This document shows positions 1-5,719 of a DNA stretch of 8,298 bases, one piece after another. Source of the DNA: an uncultured Lentisphaeria bacterium (GTDB lineage: Bacteria; Verrucomicrobiota; Lentisphaeria; JABSQK01; CAJWLW01); assembly GCA_913042885.1 (NCBI GenBank), contig CAJWLW010000216.1:1-8298 (forward strand), given 5' to 3'. Both the position numbers and the translations under genes were made by a program. How positions within the stretch are numbered: the stretch's first letter is position 1; the number at the start of each line of letters is the position of its first letter. Under the pieces are notes generated by a model. It did not search any database. It was not told where the DNA came from and saw only the letters and a program-made list of their open reading frames with translations.

Positions 1-16
1 CGGGCGCAAAATCAAG

Positions 17-43
17 TCGCGTGTCCCAGGCCGGGACACGCGA
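17..43 (-). terminator. Probable intrinsic terminator of sodA
   Basis: A perfect 11-bp inverted repeat (TCGCGTGTCCC at 17-27, GGGACACGCGA at 33-43) encloses a 5-nt loop. It begins 15 nt after the sodA stop codon. Read on the minus strand, the GC-rich stem is followed by CTTGATTTTGCG, so there is a short T run of four, offset by about five bases from the stem. The position and the perfect stem support a Rho-independent terminator. The weak T tract makes it less than textbook, and it may act only as a 3'-end stabilising hairpin. Confidence 0.55.
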
Positions 44-58
44 GCTTGCTCATCACTC

Positions 59-664
59 TCAGGTGGCGGCGTCGAAATTGGTCGCCACGGCATCCCAGTT
101 CACGACGTTCCAGAAAGCCGCGATATAGTCGGGCCGGCGATTCTGGTAGTTCAAGTAGTAGGCATGCTCCCAGACGTCCAGCCCCAGGATCGGGGAGTCG
201 CCGGTCATCAACGGTGAATCTTGGTTCGGCGTGCTGGTCACTGCCAGCTTGCCGCCACTCACTACGAGCCAGGACCAACCACTGCCGAAGCGGGTTGCCG
301 CGGCGTTGGCGAAATCACTCTTGAATGCGTCGAAGCTGCCGCAGCTGCTGTCGATTGCATCTGCGAGGGCGCCGGATGGCGCGCCACCGGCATTCGGACC
401 CATGATCGTCCAGAATAGATTGTGGTTGACATAACCACCGCCGTTGTTGCGGACAGCGCCTTGGATGTCGGAGGGCAGCGAGTCGAAATTTGCCAGAAGT
501 TCCGGTACTGGTGTGGATTCGTGCTCGGTACCGGCGACCGCGTCGTTCAGCTTGCCGGTGTACGCAGCGTGATGTTTGTCATGGTGGATTTCCATCGTGC
601 GCGCGTCGATGTGCGGTTCGAGTGCGTCGAATGCATAGGGCAGGTCGGGAAGTTGATGTGCCAT
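59..664 (-). CDS. sodA: Superoxide dismutase, Mn type (Fe/Mn family)
   Basis: This 201-aa enzyme, the usual length for the family, dismutates superoxide to O2 and H2O2. No signal peptide is seen, so it is predicted to be cytoplasmic. The four metal ligands are in canonical context: His27 (in MEIHHDKHH), His81 (in NHNLFW), Asp163 and His167 (in DVWEHAYY), with second-sphere Tyr35. Gly77 in the NNGGG stretch combined with Gln148 in TPNQDSP is the pattern of Mn-dependent enzymes; Fe enzymes place the active-site Gln near residue 70. A cambialistic enzyme cannot be excluded. The ATG at 664 is chosen because a strong GAGGAGG lies just upstream and the family's N-terminus starts there; an in-frame extension to 709 would add 15 atypical residues. 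The gene is monocistronic here, divergent from the FGE gene, and followed by a hairpin terminator. Confidence 0.96.
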   Translation of the reverse strand: MAHQLPDLPYAFDALEPHIDARTMEIHHDKHHAAYTGKLNDAVAGTEHESTPVPELLANFDSLPSDIQGAVRNNGGGYVNHNLFWTIMGPNAGGAPSGALADAIDSSCGSFDAFKSDFANAAATRFGSGWSWLVVSGGKLAVTSTPNQDSPLMTGDSPILGLDVWEHAYYLNYQNRRPDYIAAFWNVVNWDAVATNFDAAT

Positions 665-668
665 GATG

Positions 669-675
669 CCTCCTC
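669..675 (-). promoter_or_regulatory. Ribosome binding site of sodA
   Basis: GAGGAGG on the minus strand lies 4 nt before the ATG at 664. It is the strongest Shine-Dalgarno sequence in the window, and it fixes the sodA start at [10 protein letters not shown] rather than at the longer in-frame start. Confidence 0.8.
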
Positions 676-738
676 TTTTAGGGTTGCGGGTTCTACAACG
701 GGGACACACATCGGTAGTGTGTGACTTGTGACAAAAGG

Positions 739-767
739 AAACTACTTCCCCATCGGCGGCAGGTCAA
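739..767 (-). promoter_or_regulatory. Candidate sodA promoter
   Basis: On the minus strand TTGACC (767-762, 5 of 6 matches to the -35 consensus) is followed after 17 bp by TAGTTT (744-739, 3 of 6 matches to -10). The spacing and the -35 are good and the -10 is poor. The site would give a leader of roughly 70 nt. It is offered only as the best sigma70-like match in the 665-887 divergent gap. An ACACAC/GTGTGT inverted repeat with a 7-nt centre (704-709 and 717-722) lies between it and the gene and could be an operator. I do not recognise it as a known binding site. Confidence 0.25.
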
Positions 768-887
768 TACAGTTTCGGTGCAAAGCCGCGACAGTTGCAC
801 CGGGTTGTAACATCACGTAAATTGCCTGCAAGAACTTCAACAACTATCGCTCTCTGGCTGCCTGTCCAGCATAGCTGTATCCGTGGC

Positions 888-1835
888 ATGACTAAGAACA
901 ACAAAGCCTGCTGTACCCCAACCAACCCCGAATCATCGGTAACTCTCGTCGAGCCGATCGATTTCGCCGACAGTGGCTCGACCTCGGGTATGCGGAGCCT
1001 CGAAGGCGGCGCCTTCCTGATGGGCACGGATCGCGACGAAGGTTTTCCCGCCGACGGCGAAGGCCCGGCGCGCGAAGTGACGCTGCGAGCGTTTCACATC
1101 GACATCACCAGTGTCACCAACCGACAGTTTGCGAACTTCGTCAAGGACAGCGGTTACCGGACCGATGCGGAGAAGTTCAATTGGTCCTTCGTTTTTCACC
1201 AGCAGCTCGCTGCCCGCAGCCGCAAAAACGTCGACGATACCGTGTTCGGGCTCGAGTGGTGGTGCAAAGTGAGCGGTACCAACTGGCGACACCCGGAAGG
1301 ACCGAGATCGAATATCAAGCGGCGTATGGACAACCCAGTAGTGCATGCCTCATGGAATGATGCCATCGAGTATTGCCGCTGGGCGGGTAAACGGTTGCCT
1401 ACCGAGGCCGAATGGGAGTACGCAGTGCGCGGCGGCCTGGTACAGAAAATTTTCCCATGGGGTAATGAGCTGGAGCCCGGCGGTAAACACCAGTGTAATA
1501 TCTGGCAGGGTGAATTTCCCGCGCACAATACCTGCGACGACGGCTACGCAGGTACGGCGCCGGTGCGATCGTTCAAGCCCAACGGTTACGGCCTTTACAA
1601 CATGGTCGGCAACGTCTGGGAATGGTGCAGCGACTGGTTCAGTCCCGACTTTCACCTTGCCGCGACTCGTGACAATCCGGTCGGGCCCGAAAGTGGCGAC
1701 CGCAAATTGATGAGAGGCGGTTCGTTTCTGTGCCACGATTCCTATTGCAACCGATATCGTTGCGCGGCCCGTACCGCGAACACCCCGGACAGCTCTACTG
1801 AGAACTGTGGTTTTCGATGCGTTCGCGATGCCTGA
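888..1835 (+). CDS. Formylglycine-generating enzyme (sulfatase activator)
   Basis: The 315-aa product belongs to the FGE/SUMF1 family. These copper- and O2-dependent enzymes oxidise the Cys of the CxPxR motif in type I sulfatases to formylglycine. Landmarks in order are: MRSLEGGAFLMGTD (about 35-48); the NWRHPEGP segment (132-139); PVVHASWNDAIEYCRWAG (150-167) and KRLPTEAEWEYAVRGG (168-183); NGYGLYNMVGNVWEW (232-246); and the active-site block GGSFLCHDSYCNRYRCAAR (277-295). Cys282 and Cys287 correspond to Cys336 and Cys341 of human FGE, which separates it from the many FGE-like proteins that lack this cysteine pair, such as EgtB-type or unknown homologues. The ATG at 888 is preferred because the N-terminal ACCTP double-cysteine stretch is typical of bacterial FGEs. 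A TTG-started extension from 795 is unlikely. No clear Shine-Dalgarno site is seen. The protein is probably cytoplasmic, with no signal peptide. Confidence 0.93.
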   Translation: MTKNNKACCTPTNPESSVTLVEPIDFADSGSTSGMRSLEGGAFLMGTDRDEGFPADGEGPAREVTLRAFHIDITSVTNRQFANFVKDSGYRTDAEKFNWSFVFHQQLAARSRKNVDDTVFGLEWWCKVSGTNWRHPEGPRSNIKRRMDNPVVHASWNDAIEYCRWAGKRLPTEAEWEYAVRGGLVQKIFPWGNELEPGGKHQCNIWQGEFPAHNTCDDGYAGTAPVRSFKPNGYGLYNMVGNVWEWCSDWFSPDFHLAATRDNPVGPESGDRKLMRGGSFLCHDSYCNRYRCAARTANTPDSSTENCGFRCVRDA

Positions 1836-1880
1836 GCCGCAAACGGGGGCACCGTCCGGACGCCCGAATGCACCAGTGTA

Positions 1881-1945
1881 TGATGTAATCTTGCGCTTGG
1901 AAGCAAGTTGCACACGACCGGTGTGGCACTGACGGTGATGTAATC
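1881..1945. repeat. 10-bp direct repeat TGATGTAATC
   Basis: There are two exact copies, at 1881-1890 and 1936-1945, 55 bp apart start to start, in the convergent intergenic gap. A CACAC/GTGTG stem lies between them. The function is unknown. It could be a remnant of a short repeated element, a pair of protein binding sites, or coincidence in a short stretch. Confidence 0.35.
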
Positions 1946-2004
1946 GCAAGCGTATCGTGTCAGCCACCGTATCACGGGTAAGAACGACAAGCGCCTCACG
2001 ATGA

Positions 2005-2036
2005 TTCCGAACGCCTCATTCAACTCCAGTTCGGAA
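2005..2036. repeat. Perfect 8-bp inverted repeat downstream of mutS2
   Basis: TTCCGAAC (2005-2012) and GTTCGGAA (2029-2036) flank a 16-nt loop. On the minus strand the structure begins 27 nt after the mutS2 stop codon. It has no following T tract, so it may be an mRNA 3'-end hairpin rather than a standard Rho-independent terminator. Confidence 0.35.
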
Positions 2037-2063
2037 GACCTGATGCCATAGGGCGCAGCCCGA

Positions 2064-4436
2064 TTACAGCGAGACGATCGTCACGCCGCCGCCGCCGGCA
2101 TCCTTGCCGAGCTCGCCCAGCCGGTACTGTTGAACCGCCTGATTGCCCCGCAGGTAGTCGTGCAGGCCGCGGCGCAACCGGCCGGTGCCGAAGCCGTGCA
2201 CGATCCGCACTTCGTTGAGTCCTGTGATCAGCGCCCGGCTCAGGAATGATTCGAGTTCGGCAACCGCTTCGTCGACCGTGCGGCCGATCAGATTGAGTTC
2301 ATGTTCGGTCCGTTGCGGCGGTGGCGGGCGTACGTTGAATACCGGTTCCGTCGAAGGTTGCGGCTGCACGCACCGCCCGATTTGCGAACTGCGTACGTCG
2401 AACCGCTTGCCTGCCACTTCCACAGTCACGCGACTGCGGTCGTCACTGAGGTCGACGATACAACCGCTGTCGTTCAGCGTCTCGACACGGACGAACTGTC
2501 CGAGTTCCAGATCCTCCGGTCTCAGTGGCTCCTCAGGGCGCGGCTGCGTTTCCGCCAGGCTTTGTGCCAGACGCTTCTCTTTGCGGGCGACGTCTTCCCG
2601 CACCGCTTTGATCTCCTGTCGCGACTCCGACGTCTTCGCCTGCACCAGCATCCGGTCCATCTGCCGCCGGGTGTTTTCCACCATCGTTGCGGCTTCCTTT
2701 TGTGACTGGTGCAGTAGCCTTTTGCGCTCTTTTCGCAGGCGCGTGAGTTCGCCCTGCAGTTCCTCGCGTTCGCTGCGCAGGGAATCAAGTGTTTCGTCGG
2801 CCGCTGCCGCGGCGCTGCTGAGTCGGCGCTGGTCGCTGTCGAGTTTTTCGAGGATGTCTTCGAGCTCCACGGTCTTGCTCCCAATCATTTCACGGGCACT
2901 CTCGAGAACATCGCCGGGCATCTCGTAGCGCTCGGCAATTACCAGAGCGTAGCTGGCGCCGGGGCGGCCGACCTGAACCACATATTCCGGCTGCAGCGAC
3001 TCCAAATTGAATTGTACGGAGGCATTGACCATGGCGTCCTGCCGGTGCACATGATGTTTGATGATGCCGAGGTGCGTCGTCACGAATGTCAGGCCCGCGG
3101 CGGCGGCCAGGGCGTCAAGAATTGCACAGCCGAGGGCGCCGCCTTCGACCGGGTCGGTGCCGGACCCAAGCTCGTCGATGAGGGCGAGTGTGCGCTGTGA
3201 TCGCGCCGTCTCCAGCAGGTTCTTGATCTGCACGACGTGGGCACTGAACGTGCTGAGGTTTTGTTCGAGGGATTGCTCGTCACCGATATCGGCGATGATC
3301 TGCGGGAAGATGGGCATTTGACTGCTCGGCTCCGCCGGGATCGGCAGTCCGGTCTGGTAGATCAGTGCCAGCAGACCAAGCGTCTTCAACGCCACGGTCT
3401 TGCCGCCGGTGTTCGAGCCGGTAATCGCCATGACATTACAGTCATCCGGCATCGTCAGATCGAGCGGCACCAGTACATCCTCTTGGCCGTTGCCTCGAAA
3501 CTGTTGCTGCAGCAACGGGTGCCTGGCATTGCACAGGCGCAGATTCTTCGATCGTTGGGGATAGCCGCACTGGTAGTCGGCAGCCCAGTGGCTGGCGGCA
3601 AAAACAAGGTCGTAGCGGCAGAGAGCATTGGCCGTTTCCTGCAGAGCTTCGCCCTGGCTGCGCAGGTGGCGGCTGAGCTCGGTAAAAATGCGATGGATCT
3701 CGTCGCGCTCCTGCAATCGCAGCGTCGCCAGTTCGTTGCCCGCCTCGACGGTGATTTGCGGTTCTATGAACAGTGTGCGGCCGCTGTTCGACTGATCATG
3801 CACGATCCCGGGTAGTCGGCTCTTGAGTTCGCGTCGTACCGGCACGACAAAACGGTCGTTGCGCGTGGCGATGAATTTTTCCTGCAGGACGTTGTTGTAG
3901 TCCGAGTTGCCCAACAGGGTTTCGAGCTGTCGGCGCAGGCGTGCCTCGAGGTTGCGGAGGCTCCGTCGGATCTGCTGCAGTTTGGTGCTGGCGTTGTCCC
4001 GGATGGAGTGGTTGTCGTCGAAAACGCGGTTGATACGCTGTCGCAGTTCGGGGCAGTCATGGACTTGTTCACCGAGCTCGGCCACCACCTGATCGGCTGC
4101 GGGTTCTCCATCGGAGAGGAAGGCGTGCACCCCGGCCGCAACACCGAGAAACTCACTCAGTGCCGCGAAGTCATCAGCGGCCAGCACAGCATCGATGGGG
4201 CGGCCGCGCCTGAGAATTTCGCTGGGACAATCGAAGTGCGCCCGTGGCAGATCGACATCGTGCCGGCGCAGAGTCATGAAGGCGCTGATCAACGCCGTCA
4301 AGTCGTCGATACCGGTGCTGTCGCCGACTGGACGCAAAGCCAGAACTGCAGCGCCGCCGCCGGCCGAGCAGGTGTACGCGGCCAGCAGTTCGAGAAACTG
4401 ATCGTATTCGAGGACGCGACGGGTGTGGGCCTTCAT
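2064..4436 (-). CDS. mutS2: MutS2 ATPase with C-terminal Smr domain
   Basis: At 790 aa this is the normal MutS2 length. MutS2 is a homodimeric cytoplasmic ATPase that lacks the mismatch-binding domain of MutS. Family members are known for suppressing recombination at branched DNA and, in Bacillus subtilis, for splitting collided ribosomes. Visible parts are: an N-terminal helical core from MKAHTRRVLEYDQF; Walker A GSNTGGKT (340-347); STFSAH (395-400); Walker B LALIDELGSGTDP (417-429); the THLG switch (454-457); a charged coiled coil (about 520-630); a KOW-like linker (about 645-690); and the Smr domain (about 711-790) with HGFGTGRLR at 747-755. The usual LDLR motif of Smr reads LNLI (714-717). 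The start at 4436 matches the family N-terminus and leaves 14 nt after the lipoprotein stop codon; an ATG at 4457 would add 7 residues and overlap that gene. It is the last gene of a three-gene unit. Confidence 0.95.
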   Translation of the reverse strand: MKAHTRRVLEYDQFLELLAAYTCSAGGGAAVLALRPVGDSTGIDDLTALISAFMTLRRHDVDLPRAHFDCPSEILRRGRPIDAVLAADDFAALSEFLGVAAGVHAFLSDGEPAADQVVAELGEQVHDCPELRQRINRVFDDNHSIRDNASTKLQQIRRSLRNLEARLRRQLETLLGNSDYNNVLQEKFIATRNDRFVVPVRRELKSRLPGIVHDQSNSGRTLFIEPQITVEAGNELATLRLQERDEIHRIFTELSRHLRSQGEALQETANALCRYDLVFAASHWAADYQCGYPQRSKNLRLCNARHPLLQQQFRGNGQEDVLVPLDLTMPDDCNVMAITGSNTGGKTVALKTLGLLALIYQTGLPIPAEPSSQMPIFPQIIADIGDEQSLEQNLSTFSAHVVQIKNLLETARSQRTLALIDELGSGTDPVEGGALGCAILDALAAAAGLTFVTTHLGIIKHHVHRQDAMVNASVQFNLESLQPEYVVQVGRPGASYALVIAERYEMPGDVLESAREMIGSKTVELEDILEKLDSDQRRLSSAAAAADETLDSLRSEREELQGELTRLRKERKRLLHQSQKEAATMVENTRRQMDRMLVQAKTSESRQEIKAVREDVARKEKRLAQSLAETQPRPEEPLRPEDLELGQFVRVETLNDSGCIVDLSDDRSRVTVEVAGKRFDVRSSQIGRCVQPQPSTEPVFNVRPPPPQRTEHELNLIGRTVDEAVAELESFLSRALITGLNEVRIVHGFGTGRLRRGLHDYLRGNQAVQQYRLGELGKDAGGGGVTIVSL

Positions 4437-4450
4437 GCGCCGTGTCCCGG

Positions 4451-4816
4451 CTACCATTCCAATTCGTACATAATCAACATATCGGTGACCAACTCGGCCA
4501 GTGTGTCGGCTTCGTAGCGATTGCCGGCGTACTTCGCGTAGGCGGCTACCGGGGGTATCTGCCGATATGCGTAGTTGACGTCGAACGCTTCGTTGTTTGC
4601 CTTCAAAGTCCCCCTGACCTGGACGTAATTGACCTTGTCGATCTTCACCTTGCGCCACACCGGGTCGTTGAGCAGTCTGCCATAGGCCTGGTCAAGCGTG
4701 ATCTCGCCGAACATGTGGTCCTGCACCTTCTGGACCGGGGTCTTGCCGCAGCCTCCCGAGATCATCGCCAGCACGACAATCAGGACTGCGGCGTTTTTCG
4801 ATCGGTGATAATTCAT
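4451..4816 (-). CDS. Small probable lipoprotein, function unknown
   Basis: The product is 121 aa and I do not recognise the family. The N-terminus MNYHRSK is followed by a hydrophobic stretch (about 8-19) and SGGCGK, with Cys23 as the likely lipidated residue. The lipobox is imperfect, with Ser at -3 where Leu, Val or Ile is usual, so a plain signal peptide or a membrane anchor is possible. The rest (about 24-121) is a short mixed domain with many Tyr and Val residues and no motif I can assign. It ends in an acidic helix (ADTLAELVTDMLIMYELEW). Two starts compete: ATG at 4816, just past the preceding stop and used here because it gives a clean basic n-region, and ATG at 4828, which overlaps the upstream gene by 8 nt (ATGACTGA). 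Either implies translational coupling. It lies between the exported helical protein and mutS2 on one transcript. Confidence 0.75.
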   Translation of the reverse strand: MNYHRSKNAAVLIVVLAMISGGCGKTPVQKVQDHMFGEITLDQAYGRLLNDPVWRKVKIDKVNYVQVRGTLKANNEAFDVNYAYRQIPPVAAYAKYAGNRYEADTLAELVTDMLIMYELEW

Positions 4817-4820
4817 CGGC

Positions 4821-5600
4821 TCAGTCATGTTCGAACCCGGTGTCAGTTTCCGGCTCGGCACGTGGCGAATTCGGGAACAATGCCGCGAGAATCGAATCGG
4901 CGCAGGCTTTCAGTTGTGCGTCGGCCGGCGCGATCTCGGCTGCCTGGGCCCCATAGTTCTCGCCGAGCTTGAGATCTTTGATGATCGCTGCGCGCGCATT
5001 CTCCACAGCCTGCTTTTCGTATGTCTGCATCTGCTGCAGGCGCAGTGCATCGTGACGATCCTTCGGCTTGTTTTGGCGTTCCCACTGTACAAGACGCCTG
5101 TTGGCATCCTTGATGTAGTTCTTTGCCTGGCGCAGCAGGCTGCGGCGCTTCTTTGCGTTGGTAACGATTTCGTCCAGCATTTCGCTGACGACCGACAGCA
5201 CGTTGTGCTCGGGAAACAGTTCCGCTGCCCGCACACAGAACTGCCGCCGTTGTGCCAGGTTTTCGAGATTGATGTTCCACAGCACGTCCTCGACAATCGT
5301 CAACATCAGGTCGTTGTCATTGGTGTAACCGTAGGCAAAGCCAAGGTTCTCGGCGTTCTTTGCTGCCGCACTGGTGATTGTTTTCCAGCGCCCCGATCGC
5401 AGACATTCCCGTAGAAGCCGGAATCGGTCTTCTTCGTCCCGCAGCCAGACTGCGTACATATCCGCGATGGTGGCGCCGCGTTCAGTGTCGCCGGTGTTTT
5501 CGGCGTAACTCAGAATACGCGTGATACGCATGGTCGCCTCATCCGCCAGGACGTTGAAACAGATCGCGGTTAAAAGGCAGATGGAGAAAATTCGATGCAT
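4821..5600 (-). CDS. Exported helical protein, function unknown
   Basis: The product is 259 aa and I do not recognise the family. Residues 1-19 (MHRIFSICLLTAICFNVLA) form a Sec signal peptide with predicted cleavage before DEAT, so the protein is probably periplasmic. The mature part looks almost wholly alpha-helical. One half (about 20-130) contains several Arg- and Glu-rich helices. A strongly basic stretch with coiled-coil character follows (about 138-200, including NAKKRRSLLRQAKNYIKDA). A final helix-rich part ends in an acidic tail (ETDTGFEHD). No catalytic motif is evident. The ATG at 5600 is chosen because it starts the signal peptide exactly; a TTG start at 5639 would put 13 residues in front of it. 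No clear Shine-Dalgarno site is seen. It is the first gene of the unit that continues with the lipoprotein and mutS2, and is divergent from the secreted hydrolase. Confidence 0.8.
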   Translation of the reverse strand: MHRIFSICLLTAICFNVLADEATMRITRILSYAENTGDTERGATIADMYAVWLRDEEDRFRLLRECLRSGRWKTITSAAAKNAENLGFAYGYTNDNDLMLTIVEDVLWNINLENLAQRRQFCVRAAELFPEHNVLSVVSEMLDEIVTNAKKRRSLLRQAKNYIKDANRRLVQWERQNKPKDRHDALRLQQMQTYEKQAVENARAAIIKDLKLGENYGAQAAEIAPADAQLKACADSILAALFPNSPRAEPETDTGFEHD

Positions 5601-5661
5601 CGGATGAAAAATTTTGGGTAGAGCGATAAGCTGGTTCAACTCGATAAGGCGGGAATATACC

Positions 5662-5682
5662 GCGCAATCGCAATGAATGCGC
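5662..5682. repeat. Imperfect inverted repeat between divergent exported genes
   Basis: GCGCAATC (5662-5669) and GAATGCGC (5675-5682) are 8-bp arms with one mismatch around a 5-nt centre. They sit in the 119-bp gap between two divergently read genes. The size and location would suit an operator shared by both promoters. I find no strong -35/-10 pair on either strand here; the best -10-like hexamer is TATATT on the minus strand (5654-5659), without a matching -35. A regulatory role is inference. Confidence 0.3.
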
Positions 5683-5719
5683 AGGTTTGCGGAGACTGCA
5701 GAGGGACTACATTATCAGT

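Larger units (their letters stand above)
1836..2063. other. Convergent non-coding gap with small repeats
   Basis: This 228-bp gap lies between the converging FGE and mutS2 genes and holds no credible gene. TGATGTAATC occurs twice in direct orientation (1881-1890 and 1936-1945). The first copy is followed by TTGCGC and the second by GCAAGC, so the flanks are partly inverted. Small inverted repeats are present: CGTCCGGACG (1853-1862, a palindrome), CACAC/GTGTG (1911-1925), and TTCCGAAC/GTTCGGAA (2005-2012 and 2029-2036). None is followed by a T run on either strand, so I cannot name a standard intrinsic terminator for either gene. Confidence 0.5.

Noticed and set aside
795..887. Upstream extension of FGE from a TTG codon
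   Set aside because: The 31 extra residues are not family-like and there is no ribosome binding site. The ATG at 888 starts the typical N-terminus with a double cysteine.
1846..1868. Hairpin just after the FGE stop as a terminator
   Set aside because: The CGGG/CCCG outer stem is short and mismatched inside, and no T run follows.
1350..1967. Open frame of 205 codons on the minus strand across FGE and the following gap
   Set aside because: FGE is unambiguous on the plus strand, and this frame shows no motif.
2001..2051. 16-codon open frame ATG to TAG in the convergent gap
   Set aside because: It is too short, has no ribosome binding site, and overlaps the inverted repeat; nothing supports translation.
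2185..2928. Ser/Arg-rich open frame of 247 codons on the plus strand inside mutS2
   Set aside because: Its low-complexity Ser/Arg composition is typical of an antisense shadow, and mutS2 is fully intact across it.
3237..3815. Open frame of 192 codons on the plus strand within mutS2
   Set aside because: It is antisense to the MutS2 ATPase region, whose Walker motifs are clearly coded on the other strand.
5639..5664. Promoter for the three-gene mutS2 unit around TATATT
   Set aside because: The -10-like hexamer has no acceptable -35 at 16-18 bp, so I did not list it as a feature.
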